Source: Acidovorax sp. GW101-3H11 (lineage in GTDB: Bacteria; Pseudomonadota; Gammaproteobacteria; Burkholderiales; Burkholderiaceae_C). From it: a stretch of DNA of 53,489 nucleotides. The notes beneath the pieces are model-generated. The model was not told where the DNA came from. It worked only from the letters and a program-made list of their open reading frames with translations, and searched no databases. Location of the stretch: NCBI RefSeq assembly GCF_001633105.1, contig NZ_LUKZ01000023.1, positions 59,383 through 112,871 on the forward strand, given 5' to 3'. This document shows positions 7,705 through 16,603 of this stretch, one piece after another (position 1 is the first letter of the stretch; every line of letters starts with the position of its first letter). A program made the translations under genes and the position numbers.

Positions 7705-9873
7705 ATGCAATCTGGCATCACCGTTTGCCGCACTGCCATCGCACATGCGGCCCTGCTCGCCCTGTGTGGCGCGGCCCATGCGCAGCAGGCTGCGCCCACC
7801 GCCCCCACCGCAGAAAAAGCCCTCGCCCCCGTCACCGTGAGCGCGGGCGCCGAGCAGGAGAACCCCACCGCACCCGTCACCGGCTTTGTGGCCAAGCGCG
7901 CCCTCAGCGCCACCAAGACCGACACCCCGCTCATCGAAACCCCACAGGCCATCAGCGTGATCACCCGCGACCAGATGGAGGCCCAGGGCGTGCAGACGCT
8001 GCGCCAGGTGACGGCGTACACGGCCGGGGCGGTGTCGAACTACTTTGACAGCCGGGGCGACACCTTCAAGGCGCGCGGCGGCGATGTGACGCAGTATCTG
8101 GATGGCATGGTGCGCTTCATCGGCTACTGGAACGACACCCGGCCCGACCCGTACACGCTGGAACGCGTCGAGTTTCTGCGCGGCCCCTCGTCGGTGCTGT
8201 ATGGCCAGGGCAGCGTGGGCGGTGTGCTCAACCTCACCAGCAAGCGCCCGCAGGCCGAAACGCAGCGCGAAGTGCAGGTGCAGCTGGGCAGCAACGCACG
8301 CAAGCAGATCGCCGCCGACATGACCGGCAAGCTCACGCAGGACGGCGAATGGCTCTACCGCCTGGTGGCCGTGGGCCGTGACAGCGACACGCAGGTGGAC
8401 CATGTGCGCGACGACCGCGTGGTGATCGCCCCCACCGTGACCTGGAAGCCAAGCGCCGCCACCTCGCTCACGCTGCAGGTCACGCACCAGAAGGACAAGA
8501 GCGGATCGCTCATCGGCTTCTTCCCCTGGCAGGGCACGCAGTTGCCCAACCGCTATGGACAGATCCCCACCAACACCTTCATCAGCGAACCCGGCTGGGA
8601 CCGCTACAACTCCGAAAGCACCTCCTGGGGCTACCTGTTCAGCCACCAGATCGACAGCGCCTGGACCGTGCGCCAGAACCTGCGCCGCAGCGTGAGCGAC
8701 GTGGACTACCGCACGCTGTACACCAGCTTCGCCGCCAACACGGCACTGGGCCGCCCTGCGCGCCCCGTGTTCAACGCCGACAACCGCACCGTGCTGCGCG
8801 ACGCCTCGTGGACGCTGGGCAACGCACGCATGCTGCTGGTCGATACGCAGGTCGAAGGCAAGCTGCGCTGGGGCGAAACCGAGCACACCGTGCTGGGCGG
8901 CCTCGATGTGCAGCGCAACCACTGGGGCCAGCAAAGCTGGCGCGCCGTGGCGCCCGCCATCGATGTCTACAACCCCGTGTACGGCAACTTCACGGCGCCA
9001 TCGGCATCGGCCCTGGCACGCGTGCCCAGCGTAGAGCAGCGCCAGCTGGGCTTCTACGCCCAGGACCAGATCAAGTGGGGCCGTATCACTGCCACCCTGG
9101 GCCTGCGCCACGACAACGCCAAGAGCGACACCGAGGGCCGCCCTGCAGCAGCCGTCAACGACAAGGCCTGGAGCAAACGCGCTGGCGTCACCTACCAGAT
9201 GGACGGCGGCTGGGCACCGTACGCGGGCTACAGCGAATCCTTCCAGCCGCTGGGCGGCGCCAACTTCTACGGCGTGCCCTTCAAGCCCCAGCGCGGCGAG
9301 CAATGGGAGGCGGGCGTGAAGTGGCAGCCGCCCGGCCAGGGCATCAGCGCCTTCGCCGCTGTCTACCAGCTGCGCGAGAAGAACCGCAAGACCACCGACC
9401 CGACCAACCCGCTCAACAGCCTGCAGATCGGTGAAGTCAAGGTCAAGGGCTTCGAGACCGAGGTGCAGGCCAGCCTGGCGCGCCAGTGGGACTTCACCGT
9501 GGGCTATGCCTTCACCGACGCCAAGATCAGCCGCAGCAACACCGGCGACCAGGGCCTGCCCGTGGCCAGCACCCCCCGTCACACCGCATCCGCCTGGCTG
9601 AGCCACCGCTTCGCCAGCGAAGGCCGTGGCGGCTGGACCGTGGGCGCGGGCGTGCGCTATACCGGCTCGCAATGGAGCGGCACCAGCGCCATCAGCACCC
9701 CGGCCGCCACCCTGGCCGATGCCATGGTGGCCTACGACGCAGGCGACTGGCGCGTGGCCTTCAACGTGGTCAACCTGGCGGACAAGGTGCACATCACCCA
9801 GTGCCTGGCGCGGGGCGATTGTTTCTATGGGCAGGCGCGGACGTACACGTTGACTTCGACGTACCGGTTCTGA
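7705..9873 (+). CDS. TonB-dependent siderophore receptor 3
   Basis: A 722-residue receptor with a 27-residue signal peptide ending LCGAAHAQ. It has a TonB-box-like stretch (KALAPVTVSA), a plug beginning TPLIETPQAISVITRDQME and containing LERVEFLRGPSSVLYGQG, and a barrel ending YTLTSTYRF. Near the end, HITQCLARGDCFYGQ resembles the two-cysteine loop found before the last strands of FhuA-like receptors. The start at 7705 follows ATCGGAGAAACAGCACC. The longer open frame back to 7282 only overlaps receptor 2 and is rejected. This is the last gene of the island; a strong terminator follows at 9973. Confidence 0.92.
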   Translation: MQSGITVCRTAIAHAALLALCGAAHAQQAAPTAPTAEKALAPVTVSAGAEQENPTAPVTGFVAKRALSATKTDTPLIETPQAISVITRDQMEAQGVQTLRQVTAYTAGAVSNYFDSRGDTFKARGGDVTQYLDGMVRFIGYWNDTRPDPYTLERVEFLRGPSSVLYGQGSVGGVLNLTSKRPQAETQREVQVQLGSNARKQIAADMTGKLTQDGEWLYRLVAVGRDSDTQVDHVRDDRVVIAPTVTWKPSAATSLTLQVTHQKDKSGSLIGFFPWQGTQLPNRYGQIPTNTFISEPGWDRYNSESTSWGYLFSHQIDSAWTVRQNLRRSVSDVDYRTLYTSFAANTALGRPARPVFNADNRTVLRDASWTLGNARMLLVDTQVEGKLRWGETEHTVLGGLDVQRNHWGQQSWRAVAPAIDVYNPVYGNFTAPSASALARVPSVEQRQLGFYAQDQIKWGRITATLGLRHDNAKSDTEGRPAAAVNDKAWSKRAGVTYQMDGGWAPYAGYSESFQPLGGANFYGVPFKPQRGEQWEAGVKWQPPGQGISAFAAVYQLREKNRKTTDPTNPLNSLQIGEVKVKGFETEVQASLARQWDFTVGYAFTDAKISRSNTGDQGLPVASTPRHTASAWLSHRFASEGRGGWTVGAGVRYTGSQWSGTSAISTPAATLADAMVAYDAGDWRVAFNVVNLADKVHITQCLARGDCFYGQARTYTLTSTYRF

Positions 9874-9910
9874 GGCCGCTGGAAGAGGCTGGCTTGAAGA
9901 GATTCAAGCC

Positions 9911-9965
9911 AGAATGGGCTTCTCCGCGCTATGGATAAGCCTTGGCAGCTATAAAAATAATAGTA
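9911..9965 (+). repeat. 56-bp dispersed repeat, copy b
   Basis: A 55-nt copy with CCGCGC in the middle and CAGCTATAAAAATAATAGTA at the right. It sits between the stop of receptor 3 and the terminator hairpin. Confidence 0.55.
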
Positions 9966-9972
9966 AACAAAA

Positions 9973-10006
9973 AGCCCCGGCTCACGGAAGAGCCGGGGCT
10001 TTTTTT
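9973..10006. terminator. Bidirectional terminator between receptor 3 and the 98-aa gene
   Basis: AGCCCCGGCTC pairs with GAGCCGGGGCT over a short loop, with TTTTTTT after it on the plus strand and a run of A before it. It can serve both receptor 3 (plus) and the convergent gene ending at 10040 (minus). Confidence 0.9.
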
Positions 10007-10039
10007 GTGGGCTGCGGGCAAAAAGCACTTCGTTGGCCC

Positions 10040-10336
10040 TTAAGGCGGCGGCACATCCCTGGCCGACCGCTGACCTTGTCGATAGAAAAAGAAACTCACC
10101 AGCCCTCCCACAACCATCTGCAACCAGCCCCAAAAGATGGCTGCATCACCAACAAACAGCAGGCAGTGCAATACGAGAGCCGTCCCTGCCAGGACCAACA
10201 GGACCCGAGGCAAGCGCTTGTCGGCATAACGCCCCGACGCAGCGGCACACATAGCGCAGAGCAACCCCAACAGCGACGCCAACGGGGTCCAACGTTCGGT
10301 CAGTAGTTCGGACAAAAACTGGGGCAGGTCGGTCAT
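10040..10336 (-). CDS. Hypothetical small membrane protein (98 aa)
   Basis: A 98-residue protein with two or three predicted membrane helices (TPLASLLGLLCAMCAAASG, RVLLVLAGTALVLHCLLFVG, IFWGWLQMVVGGLVSFFFY). I do not recognise the family. The ribosome-binding site is weak. It is the last of four minus-strand genes (12254 down to 10040) encoding membrane or exported proteins. They are separated by 80-142 nt gaps and so are not tightly coupled. GC content is lower than in the flanking islands. Confidence 0.6.
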   Translation of the reverse strand: MTDLPQFLSELLTERWTPLASLLGLLCAMCAAASGRYADKRLPRVLLVLAGTALVLHCLLFVGDAAIFWGWLQMVVGGLVSFFFYRQGQRSARDVPPP

Positions 10337-10416
10337 GGGGTTCGGAAAAAAAAGGCAGATGCAGATGCTAGGAGGATGATTCGATCAACGGACCACAACC
10401 CGTTGCGATCGTTCTC

Positions 10417-10791
10417 TCACTTGCGAAACCAATAGCCGTTCTTTTCGCCCAGCCACAGAACAACAATGAATGGAATCCCGGACAAGGGGCGAAGGAAGTA
10501 TGTTTGCCCACCAGCCACAAGGTGAACGACAGCCTGCAGAAGGAAGAAACCCGTCAGCACGGCTGCGCACGCCGTCAAAGCCGAAAACTCCCAGCGCAAA
10601 TAGTGCTTGCGCCGATGTGCTCGCCACAACACGGCCACACCGAGAATTGCAAACGCAACGCACAACCAACCAGAAGGCCAAACAGGGAACAGCGGCCTGC
10701 TCTCGAACAGCAAGGATCCAACAAACGCAATGAACGAGCTCGCCAACAAGGCCGTTCTATAAATTCGATCAAACGCTTTTCTTGTAGTCAT
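10417..10791 (-). CDS. Hypothetical membrane protein (124 aa)
   Basis: A 124-residue protein with four likely membrane helices: ALLASSFIAFVGSLLF, GWLCVAFAILGVAVLW, ALTACAAVLTGFFLLQAVVHL, and a final ISGIPFIVVLWLG-like segment (read here as LSGIPFIVVLWLG). It begins at an ATG with no clear Shine-Dalgarno sequence. I cannot assign a family. It may have been acquired together with its unknown neighbours, as the stretch is richer in A+T than the rest of the window. Confidence 0.6.
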   Translation of the reverse strand: MTTRKAFDRIYRTALLASSFIAFVGSLLFESRPLFPVWPSGWLCVAFAILGVAVLWRAHRRKHYLRWEFSALTACAAVLTGFFLLQAVVHLVAGGQTYFLRPLSGIPFIVVLWLGEKNGYWFRK

Positions 10792-10924
10792 TCAGGAACG
10801 CCGTGAAAAATCGCTCTGCAAAAAACTGCAGCTTGCAATGGTTTGGCAGCTCTGCAGTGGGGTGCCACTTGGCCGAACCAGAAAGCCTGGGGCGGCCGGG
10901 CGCGCGCTTGGAGGCTGGTTCCCC

Positions 10925-11326
10925 TTACCATGCCGCCCGCCGAAACCCGTCACCGCGCCGCCCCAGAACCACCAACGGCGCCAGCATGCCCACAGCGAAC
11001 ACCAGGGCCAGAACGATGTGCACCGGGAGCGGGGTGAGTGAACCCACAAGACTGTCCAGAAGCAATGGCGCACGCAGCTCGCCAGCAGAGAGGAAGTAGC
11101 GCATGGTCCAGTGCAGGCACTCGACCATCCACACCACGCTGGCCAGACTGAGCCCCCACATCACGCCCCGCCACAGGCCCATGGCAGCAACAACGCAGGC
11201 GGCCGCTTTGGCATAGCCGCCCCAGGCGGTCTCGCCAGCAAGGTCGGCGGTGTAGCCATGCCACACGGCATGGGCCGCCAGTCCGCAGATCAGAAAAATT
11301 CTGGTGGCACGTGCTATCGAAGGCAT
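10925..11326 (-). CDS. Hypothetical membrane protein (133 aa)
   Basis: A 133-residue protein with four hydrophobic segments (IFLICGLAAHAVWHGY, AACVVAAMGLWRGVMWGLSL, LLLDSLVGSLTPLPVHIV, ALVFAVGMLAPLVVLG) and a short basic carboxyl end. No family is recognised. It is the second gene of the minus-strand group of unknown proteins, 142 nt after the exported protein at 11469-12254. Confidence 0.6.
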   Translation of the reverse strand: MPSIARATRIFLICGLAAHAVWHGYTADLAGETAWGGYAKAAACVVAAMGLWRGVMWGLSLASVVWMVECLHWTMRYFLSAGELRAPLLLDSLVGSLTPLPVHIVLALVFAVGMLAPLVVLGRRGDGFRRAAW

Positions 11327-11468
11327 CGGGTACAGCTGGTGTGTGGACAGGCGGACACGCTACGGCAGCGTCGGGGCGTCTGAATGGACGTGCGCCAGGC
11401 GCATGGGACTTTCACCGATGGGCATTGTCTGCCACATCCGGCGGGCGCCGAGCAGATATGCAACTGCA

Positions 11469-12254
11469 TCAATGCCCCCCAAACCGCCCCACCTGCCGCA
11501 GCCCGCCGGTCAGGCGCCACAGGCTGATGCACCAGCCATCACACCCTTCCTCCACCACCAGCCCGGGCAGGTCGTTGCCATCGATATCGACATGGCTCTC
11601 GGGGGTGCCAGGCACCTCACCCATGTAGGCATAAGTGCCTAGGCTGCTGCGCACAAACACATGGTGCCTTTGCGCCTGGTAGAACGCGTCCGCGTCGCGC
11701 ACCACCTTACCGGGCACCACCACCGTGGTGCGCGCGCCGGGGGCGCCGTGGGGCTGCTGGATCGATTTGGCGTCGTCCCACTTCAGCTGGCGCAACAGAG
11801 CGCCAAAGCGGCGCGTGTCGGACTGGATGTAAGTCTGCAGTTCGGTGCGGTGGTCAGGGTCGATCTTGCGCACATCCCATCGGGGCGTGGCGGGTGATGC
11901 CGTCGAAAACAGCGCGTACTGCCTGCGCTCACTCTGGCGGGCGGGGCCCTGCACGGTCACTCCGGTCACGTCCCAGTCGTCGGCACCGGACGGGGTCTTG
12001 AACACCTCGGCCTTGCACTGGTACTTCACACCGCCTTGCAATGCAAACACCGCCTTGTCCGCATTGCAGTGCTGCACCAGCCGCTGCAGCTGGGCCTTGT
12101 CATCAAAACTTGCCATCACCCGCTCGGCATCGGGCGGCAGCAAAGCAAAGAAAAGTCCACCACGGGTACTGCGGCTTTCTTTCTCCATGCCCGCGATGGC
12201 GGGCAAGGCGCAGGAAAAAGCCAACCATGGGGCAAGCAGTCGCGTCAACAGCAT
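11469..12254 (-). CDS. Hypothetical exported protein (261 aa)
   Basis: A 261-residue protein with a clear signal peptide (LLAPWLAFSCALPAIAG, cleavage near residue 21), so probably periplasmic. The mature part has no motif I recognise; it includes four scattered cysteines that could form disulphides (HCNADK, KYQCKAE, EEGCDGWC). A DIDGNDLPGLVVEEG stretch near the carboxyl end resembles the aspartate-rich loops of repeat or calcium-binding proteins, but only weakly. It opens the minus-strand group of unknown membrane and exported genes. Confidence 0.7.
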   Translation of the reverse strand: MLLTRLLAPWLAFSCALPAIAGMEKESRSTRGGLFFALLPPDAERVMASFDDKAQLQRLVQHCNADKAVFALQGGVKYQCKAEVFKTPSGADDWDVTGVTVQGPARQSERRQYALFSTASPATPRWDVRKIDPDHRTELQTYIQSDTRRFGALLRQLKWDDAKSIQQPHGAPGARTTVVVPGKVVRDADAFYQAQRHHVFVRSSLGTYAYMGEVPGTPESHVDIDGNDLPGLVVEEGCDGWCISLWRLTGGLRQVGRFGGH

Positions 12255-12346
12255 GGGCCGATACCTCCGTCAAGGAAGGAATGGTAACGGCCACCTGCAC
12301 AGGAACAGGCGCTGCCGCACCATGGTGCAACTTGTCTGAAATGTCC

Positions 12347-13039
12347 TCACCGCCCCAGCACCGCCACATGCACCCCGGTGCGGATGCGGAACCCCAGGCT
12401 GTCATACAAGGCAATCGCCGCTGTGTTTGTCGTCCACGCGTGCAGAAACGCCTGGTCGCCCCGCTGCTGGATGGCATTGGCCACCACCGATGACAGCCTG
12501 CGTGCAAAGCCGTGGCCGCGAAAGTCGGGGTGGGTGCAGACGCCGCTCACCTCGGTGCCGCCCGCAAAGCGCATGCGCTCGCCCGCCATGGCGGCCAGGC
12601 GGCCGCCCACGCGGATGCCGATGAAGCGGCCCATGGCGTGGGTGCGGGGCAGGAACGGGCCGGGCTCGGTGAGCTGGGCCAGGGCCAGCATCTCGGGGGC
12701 ATCGGCGTCGCCCAGCTCCACGATGTCTTCCTTGCCGGGCTCGGACGCTATCGCCTGCGTGGCCAGCATCTGCACGCCCTCGGCGCGGCGCAGGGCCTGC
12801 AGGCCGGGGGGCACGGGGGCGGGCTGGGCTTGCAGCACAAACACGGTCTCGCCCTCGGCCACCAGCGGGGCCAGGGCCGCCAGGCTGGCGTCGTCGCCGT
12901 CGTCCCGGGCGGATGCAAACAGGTTGACATCGCGCCGGTAGCGCCGGGCCTGGTCGCCGCCTTCGGCCAGGAGGGGCGCATAGGCCAGCGAGGCCCAGAC
13001 GGGTCGGTCGAAGGGGTTGGGTGTGTTGGCGCTCATCAT
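12347..13039 (-). CDS. GNAT family N-acetyltransferase
   Basis: A 230-residue protein whose carboxyl half has the acetyl-CoA binding motif of GNAT enzymes: VCTHPDFRGHGFARRLS, with the R-G-H-G-F-A loop, then ALYDSLGFRIRTGVH near the end. The amino half is divergent, so the substrate is unknown. The start at 13039 (ATGATG) is preceded by AGGAGAT at 3 nt; the second ATG at 13036 is equally possible. The start overlaps the stop of the MarR gene by 4 nt, so translation of the two is coupled and the regulator probably controls the enzyme. Confidence 0.88.
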   Translation of the reverse strand: MMSANTPNPFDRPVWASLAYAPLLAEGGDQARRYRRDVNLFASARDDGDDASLAALAPLVAEGETVFVLQAQPAPVPPGLQALRRAEGVQMLATQAIASEPGKEDIVELGDADAPEMLALAQLTEPGPFLPRTHAMGRFIGIRVGGRLAAMAGERMRFAGGTEVSGVCTHPDFRGHGFARRLSSVVANAIQQRGDQAFLHAWTTNTAAIALYDSLGFRIRTGVHVAVLGR

Positions 13040-13593
13040 GGGATCTCCTGGGTCTTTTTTGCGGGCTTGCCGGGGGCGGGGATTTTGCGCTTGCGTGGGG
13101 ATGGCTCACTCGCAATGGCGGCCGCAGAACGCTGCAGCGACGAGGTGCGCTGCAGGCCCACCTCCAGCGCCGCGAGTTGCTGCAGCAAGGGGCCTTCGAG
13201 CGATGCACACACCTGGGCCACCGAGGCTTCGATCACGGGCCAGACCTCGCGCTGGGCGCGCTGGACCAGGGCCTGCCCCTCTGGGCTGAGCGCCACGCGG
13301 CGCACGCGCCGGTCGCCCTCCACCGCTTCGGACACCACCAGGCCGCTGTCCTCCAGACCTTTGAGCGAGCGGGTGACCACCGGCTGGCTCACGCCCACGG
13401 CCTGGCTTAGCTCGCCCACCCCCAGCGGGCCGTGCCAGTCCAGCGCCGCCAGCAGCGGGAAGTGCGCCGCAGGCATGCCAATGCCGTGCTCGGTCAGTAG
13501 CGCCTGGGTTTGCGCCTGCAGCGCCTCGCCAATGCGCTTGAAGCGGGTGCCGAGGGTGAGAAAGCCGAGTTCCTTGACGATGTCTTCGATCAT
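13036..13593 (-). CDS. MarR family transcriptional regulator
   Basis: A 185-residue regulator. The winged helix-turn-helix spans about residues 55-100 (VGELSQAVGVSQPVVTRSL and LEDSGLVVSEAVEGDRRVR, the latter being the wing). The carboxyl end carries an unusual lysine/proline-rich tail (PRKRKIPAPGKPAKK) that may be disordered. MarR dimers usually bind a palindrome in their own promoter; ATATCATGATAT lies 18 nt upstream at 13612-13623. It is coupled by a 4-nt overlap to the GNAT gene. Confidence 0.92.
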   Translation of the reverse strand: MIEDIVKELGFLTLGTRFKRIGEALQAQTQALLTEHGIGMPAAHFPLLAALDWHGPLGVGELSQAVGVSQPVVTRSLKGLEDSGLVVSEAVEGDRRVRRVALSPEGQALVQRAQREVWPVIEASVAQVCASLEGPLLQQLAALEVGLQRTSSLQRSAAAIASEPSPRKRKIPAPGKPAKKTQEIP

Positions 13594-13611
13594 GTTGAAT
13601 CACCTAGATAT

Positions 13612-13623
13612 ATATCATGATAT
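13612..13623. promoter_or_regulatory. Candidate MarR operator
   Basis: ATATCATGATAT is a perfect 12-bp palindrome inside an AT-rich island (CTAGATATATATCATGATAT) just upstream of the marR-like start at 13593. Size and position suit autoregulation by a MarR dimer. Confidence 0.45.
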
Positions 13624-13721
13624 GTTTTTAAAGGACAGCGTCAACCCATTGCTTCGCACAAGCCTGCTGCGCATCCTGCCGTGCTGGCGCAGCCCGTGCA
13701 CGCCGTCGCGCAACACAAAGC

Positions 13722-13778
13722 CAAGGGCCTGCGCGCAGCCTCACGGGAAACTCCCGGGAGACCGCCCGCAGGCCCTTG
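13722..13778. repeat. Inverted repeat downstream of the aldehyde dehydrogenase
   Basis: CAAGGGCCTGCG (13722-13733) pairs perfectly with CGCAGGCCCTTG (13767-13778). The 33-nt loop contains a smaller palindrome CTCCCGGGAG. It may form the 3' end of the minus-strand aldehyde dehydrogenase transcript, but there is no U-tract. Confidence 0.5.
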
Positions 13779-13836
13779 TTCACCTCCCCAATGCAGGCGG
13801 CACACACCAAAGCGCGCCTCCCGGCGGGGCATGCCT

Positions 13837-15273
13837 TTACACGTTCATGATCGACACCAGGCGCGTGTTCATGTGCGCCTCGATGGCCTCGGGGCCGCCT
13901 TCGGAGCCATAGCCCGAGTCCTTCAGGCCGCCAAACGGCAGCTCGGCTGCAGGTGCGGCGGCCTGGTTGATCCAGAGCATGCCCACTTCCAGGCGCTGGG
14001 CCAGCAGGTGCGCGTTCTTCAGCGACGTGGTGAAGGCATAGCCTGCCAGGCCAAACGGCAGGCGGTTGGCTTCGGCAATGGCGTCCTCGATCTTGGTGAA
14101 GCCACGCACGGCAGCCACGGGGCCAAAGGGTTCTTCGTTGACGATGCGGGCCGACAGGGGCACGTCGTTGAGCACCGTGGGCGCAAAGAAGTTGCCTTCG
14201 CTGCCAATGCGCTCGCCACCCGCCAGCACCTTGGCGCCCTGCTGCACCGCATCGGCCAGCAGGTCGGCCATGGCGGTGATCCGGCGCGGGTTGGCCAGCG
14301 GGCCCATCTGCGTGCCAGCCGTGAGGCCGTCGCCCACCTTCAGGCCCTGCGCGTACTTGGCGAAGCCCGCCACGAAGTCGGCGCGGATGTTTTCATGCAC
14401 CAGGTAGCGCGTGGGCGAGATGCAGACCTGGCCCGCGTTGCGGAACTTGGCGCCGCTGCTGATCTTGATGGCCAGTTCCAGGTCGGCGTCTTCGGCCACG
14501 ATGACCGGGGCATGGCCGCCCAGCTCCATCGTCACGCGCTTCATGTGCTTGCCTGCGAGGGCCGCCAGCTGCTTGCCCACGGGCGTGGACCCCGTGAACG
14601 TGACCTTGCGGATGATGGGGTGCGGGATGAGATAGCTGGAGATTTCAGCCGGGTCGCCATACACCAGACCCACGGTGCCCACGGGCACGCCCGCATCGGC
14701 AAACGCGCGGATCAGCTCGGCCGGGCTGGCGGGGGTTTCTTCGGGCGCCTTGACCAGGATGGAGCAGCCCGCAGCCAGCGCGGCGGCCAGTTTGCGCACC
14801 ACCTGGTTGATGGGGAAGTTCCACGGCGTGAAGGCCGCCACGGGGCCCACCGGGTCCTTCAGCACCATCTGCTGCGCCTTGAGGTTGCGCGAGGGCACGA
14901 TGCGGCCATACACACGCAGCGATTCGTCGGCAAACCATTCAATGATGTCAGCGGACGCCATGGTCTCAACCTTGGCTTCGGCCAGGGGCTTGCCCTGCTC
15001 CTGCACCATGATGGCGGCAATCGCTTCGGCACGTTCGCGCATCAGCGCGGCGGCGCGGCGCATGGTCTTGGCGCGCTCGGCGGCAGGGATGTCGCGCCAG
15101 GCCTCGAAACCCTTCTGTGCCGCATCCAGGGCGCGATCCAGGTCCACCTTGGTGGCATGGGCCACACGGCCGATTTCTTTGCCCGTGGCGGGGTTGAACA
15201 CGGCAAGGGTCTTGCCTTCGACGGCGTCTTGCCACTGGCCTGCGATGAAGAGCTGGGTGTTGGGATAAGTCAT
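13837..15273 (-). CDS. NAD(P)-dependent aldehyde dehydrogenase (succinate-semialdehyde dehydrogenase-like)
   Basis: A 478-residue cytosolic enzyme that oxidises an aldehyde to an acid. Catalytic residues are visible: the oxyanion asparagine in TPWNFP (about N152), the general base in MELGGHAP (E250) and the nucleophile in [11 protein letters not shown] (C284). The cofactor motif FTGSTPVGK is near 227. Length matches the family. The closest look is to succinate-semialdehyde dehydrogenases of the GabD type, but the substrate loop cannot be assigned with certainty. It is divergent from the aminotransferase at 15355 across an 81-bp promoter region. Confidence 0.9.
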   Translation of the reverse strand: MTYPNTQLFIAGQWQDAVEGKTLAVFNPATGKEIGRVAHATKVDLDRALDAAQKGFEAWRDIPAAERAKTMRRAAALMRERAEAIAAIMVQEQGKPLAEAKVETMASADIIEWFADESLRVYGRIVPSRNLKAQQMVLKDPVGPVAAFTPWNFPINQVVRKLAAALAAGCSILVKAPEETPASPAELIRAFADAGVPVGTVGLVYGDPAEISSYLIPHPIIRKVTFTGSTPVGKQLAALAGKHMKRVTMELGGHAPVIVAEDADLELAIKISSGAKFRNAGQVCISPTRYLVHENIRADFVAGFAKYAQGLKVGDGLTAGTQMGPLANPRRITAMADLLADAVQQGAKVLAGGERIGSEGNFFAPTVLNDVPLSARIVNEEPFGPVAAVRGFTKIEDAIAEANRLPFGLAGYAFTTSLKNAHLLAQRLEVGMLWINQAAAPAAELPFGGLKDSGYGSEGGPEAIEAHMNTRLVSIMNV

Positions 15274-15354
15274 GGGCCTTGATCAGGTGTTGGATGGAAA
15301 ACGGACAAAAGACTATACGCCTGCGATGATGGCCGCGTATTTCAAGGAGATTGC

Positions 15355-16527
15355 ATGCGAGAAGTAGTCCAAAGCCTCGAAGAGTCGCGCATCCGCGAAG
15401 TGGCCAACGAGGGCCTGGGGCGCAGCGATGTGCTGCAGTTCTGGTTTGGCGAGAGCGACGAGGTGACGCCCGACTTCATCCGCGACGCGGCCATTGCGTC
15501 GCTGCAAAAGGGCGAAACCTTCTACGCCCACAACCTAGGCCTGCCTGAGCTGCGCCACGCGATTGCGGGCTACATGCATGGCCTGCACCCGCAGCAACAC
15601 ACCGATGCGTGGTTTGACCGCATCGCAGTCACATCCGGCGGCGTGAACGGCCTGATGGTGGCCGTGCAGGCGCTGGTGGATGCAGGCGACGAGGTGGTGC
15701 TGGTGACGCCCGTGTGGCCCAACCTGGTGGCACAGCCGCGCATTCTGGGCGCGCAGGTGCGCACCGTGCCGCTGGTGGCAGATGCAGACGGCGCGTGGCA
15801 GCTGGACATGGATGCGCTGCTGGCCGCCATCACGCCCGGCACACGCCTGCTGGTCGTCAACGCCCCCAACAACCCCACAGGCTGGACGCTGACGCGCGAG
15901 GAGCAAGCCACCATCCTGGCGCACTGCCGCCGCACGGGCACGTGGATTGTGGCGGACGAGGTGTATGAGCGGCTGTACTACGCGGGCGACACGGCCAACG
16001 GCGCCGCACCCAGCTTTCTGGACGTAGCCGAGCCGGAGGACCGGCTGGTGGTGACGCACAGTTTTTCCAAGAGTTTTCTGATGACCGGCTGGCGCCTTGG
16101 GTGGCTGGTGTTGCCGCCGTCCATGACACCCGCAGTGGGCAAGCTGATCGAGTTCAACACCTCGTGCGCGCCGGTGTTTGTGCAGCGCGGGGCCACGGTG
16201 GCGCTGCAGCGCACCGATGAGGTGACGCCTGCGCTGGTGAACCACCTGCGCAACTGCCGGGACACGCTGGTGCCGTTGTTGGCCGATGTGCCGGGGGTGT
16301 CGGTGGCCACGCCGCGTGGCGGGATGTATGCGTTCTTCCACATCGACGGGCATGACGAGTGTTTGCCACTGGCCAAGCGGCTGGTGCGGGAGGCGGGGCT
16401 GGGGTTGGCGCCGGGCAGTGCGTTTGGGGGAGAGGCGTCGGGGTGGTTGCGGTGGTGTTTTGCGAGTCGGGATGTGGGGAGGTTGGGGGAAGGGGTGGGG
16501 AGGTTGAGGGGGTGGTTGAAGGGATGA
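15355..16527 (+). CDS. Pyridoxal-phosphate aminotransferase, class I/II
   Basis: A 390-residue fold-type I aminotransferase. The PLP lysine is in HSFSKSFLMTGWRLGW (K239). The supporting residues are in NAPNNPTG (N172) and ADEVYERL (D201, Y204), and the carboxylate-binding arginine is in the final WLRWCFAS region (about R371). It starts at an ATG preceded by CAAGGAGATTGC. The amino acid substrate is not evident. Its divergent neighbour is an aldehyde dehydrogenase, a pairing that suits amine or amino acid breakdown (transamination, then oxidation), but this is an inference. The last 40 codons are very G-rich. Confidence 0.9.
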   Translation: MREVVQSLEESRIREVANEGLGRSDVLQFWFGESDEVTPDFIRDAAIASLQKGETFYAHNLGLPELRHAIAGYMHGLHPQQHTDAWFDRIAVTSGGVNGLMVAVQALVDAGDEVVLVTPVWPNLVAQPRILGAQVRTVPLVADADGAWQLDMDALLAAITPGTRLLVVNAPNNPTGWTLTREEQATILAHCRRTGTWIVADEVYERLYYAGDTANGAAPSFLDVAEPEDRLVVTHSFSKSFLMTGWRLGWLVLPPSMTPAVGKLIEFNTSCAPVFVQRGATVALQRTDEVTPALVNHLRNCRDTLVPLLADVPGVSVATPRGGMYAFFHIDGHDECLPLAKRLVREAGLGLAPGSAFGGEASGWLRWCFASRDVGRLGEGVGRLRGWLKG

Positions 16528-16538
16528 CTTGAGGGGTA

Positions 16539-16603
16539 TTTTTGAATGCTTTTGGCTGCTACCGCCTGCTGGACAAGCGGTATCTGCTATTGTTTTTATA
16601 GTA
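16539..16603 (+). repeat. 56-bp dispersed repeat, copy c (left flank of palindrome)
   Basis: TTTTTGAATG at the left, ACCGCCTGCTGGACAAGCGG in the middle and TGCTATTGTTTTTATAGTA at the right. It is a little longer (65 nt) than the other copies. It starts 12 nt after the aminotransferase stop. Confidence 0.55.
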
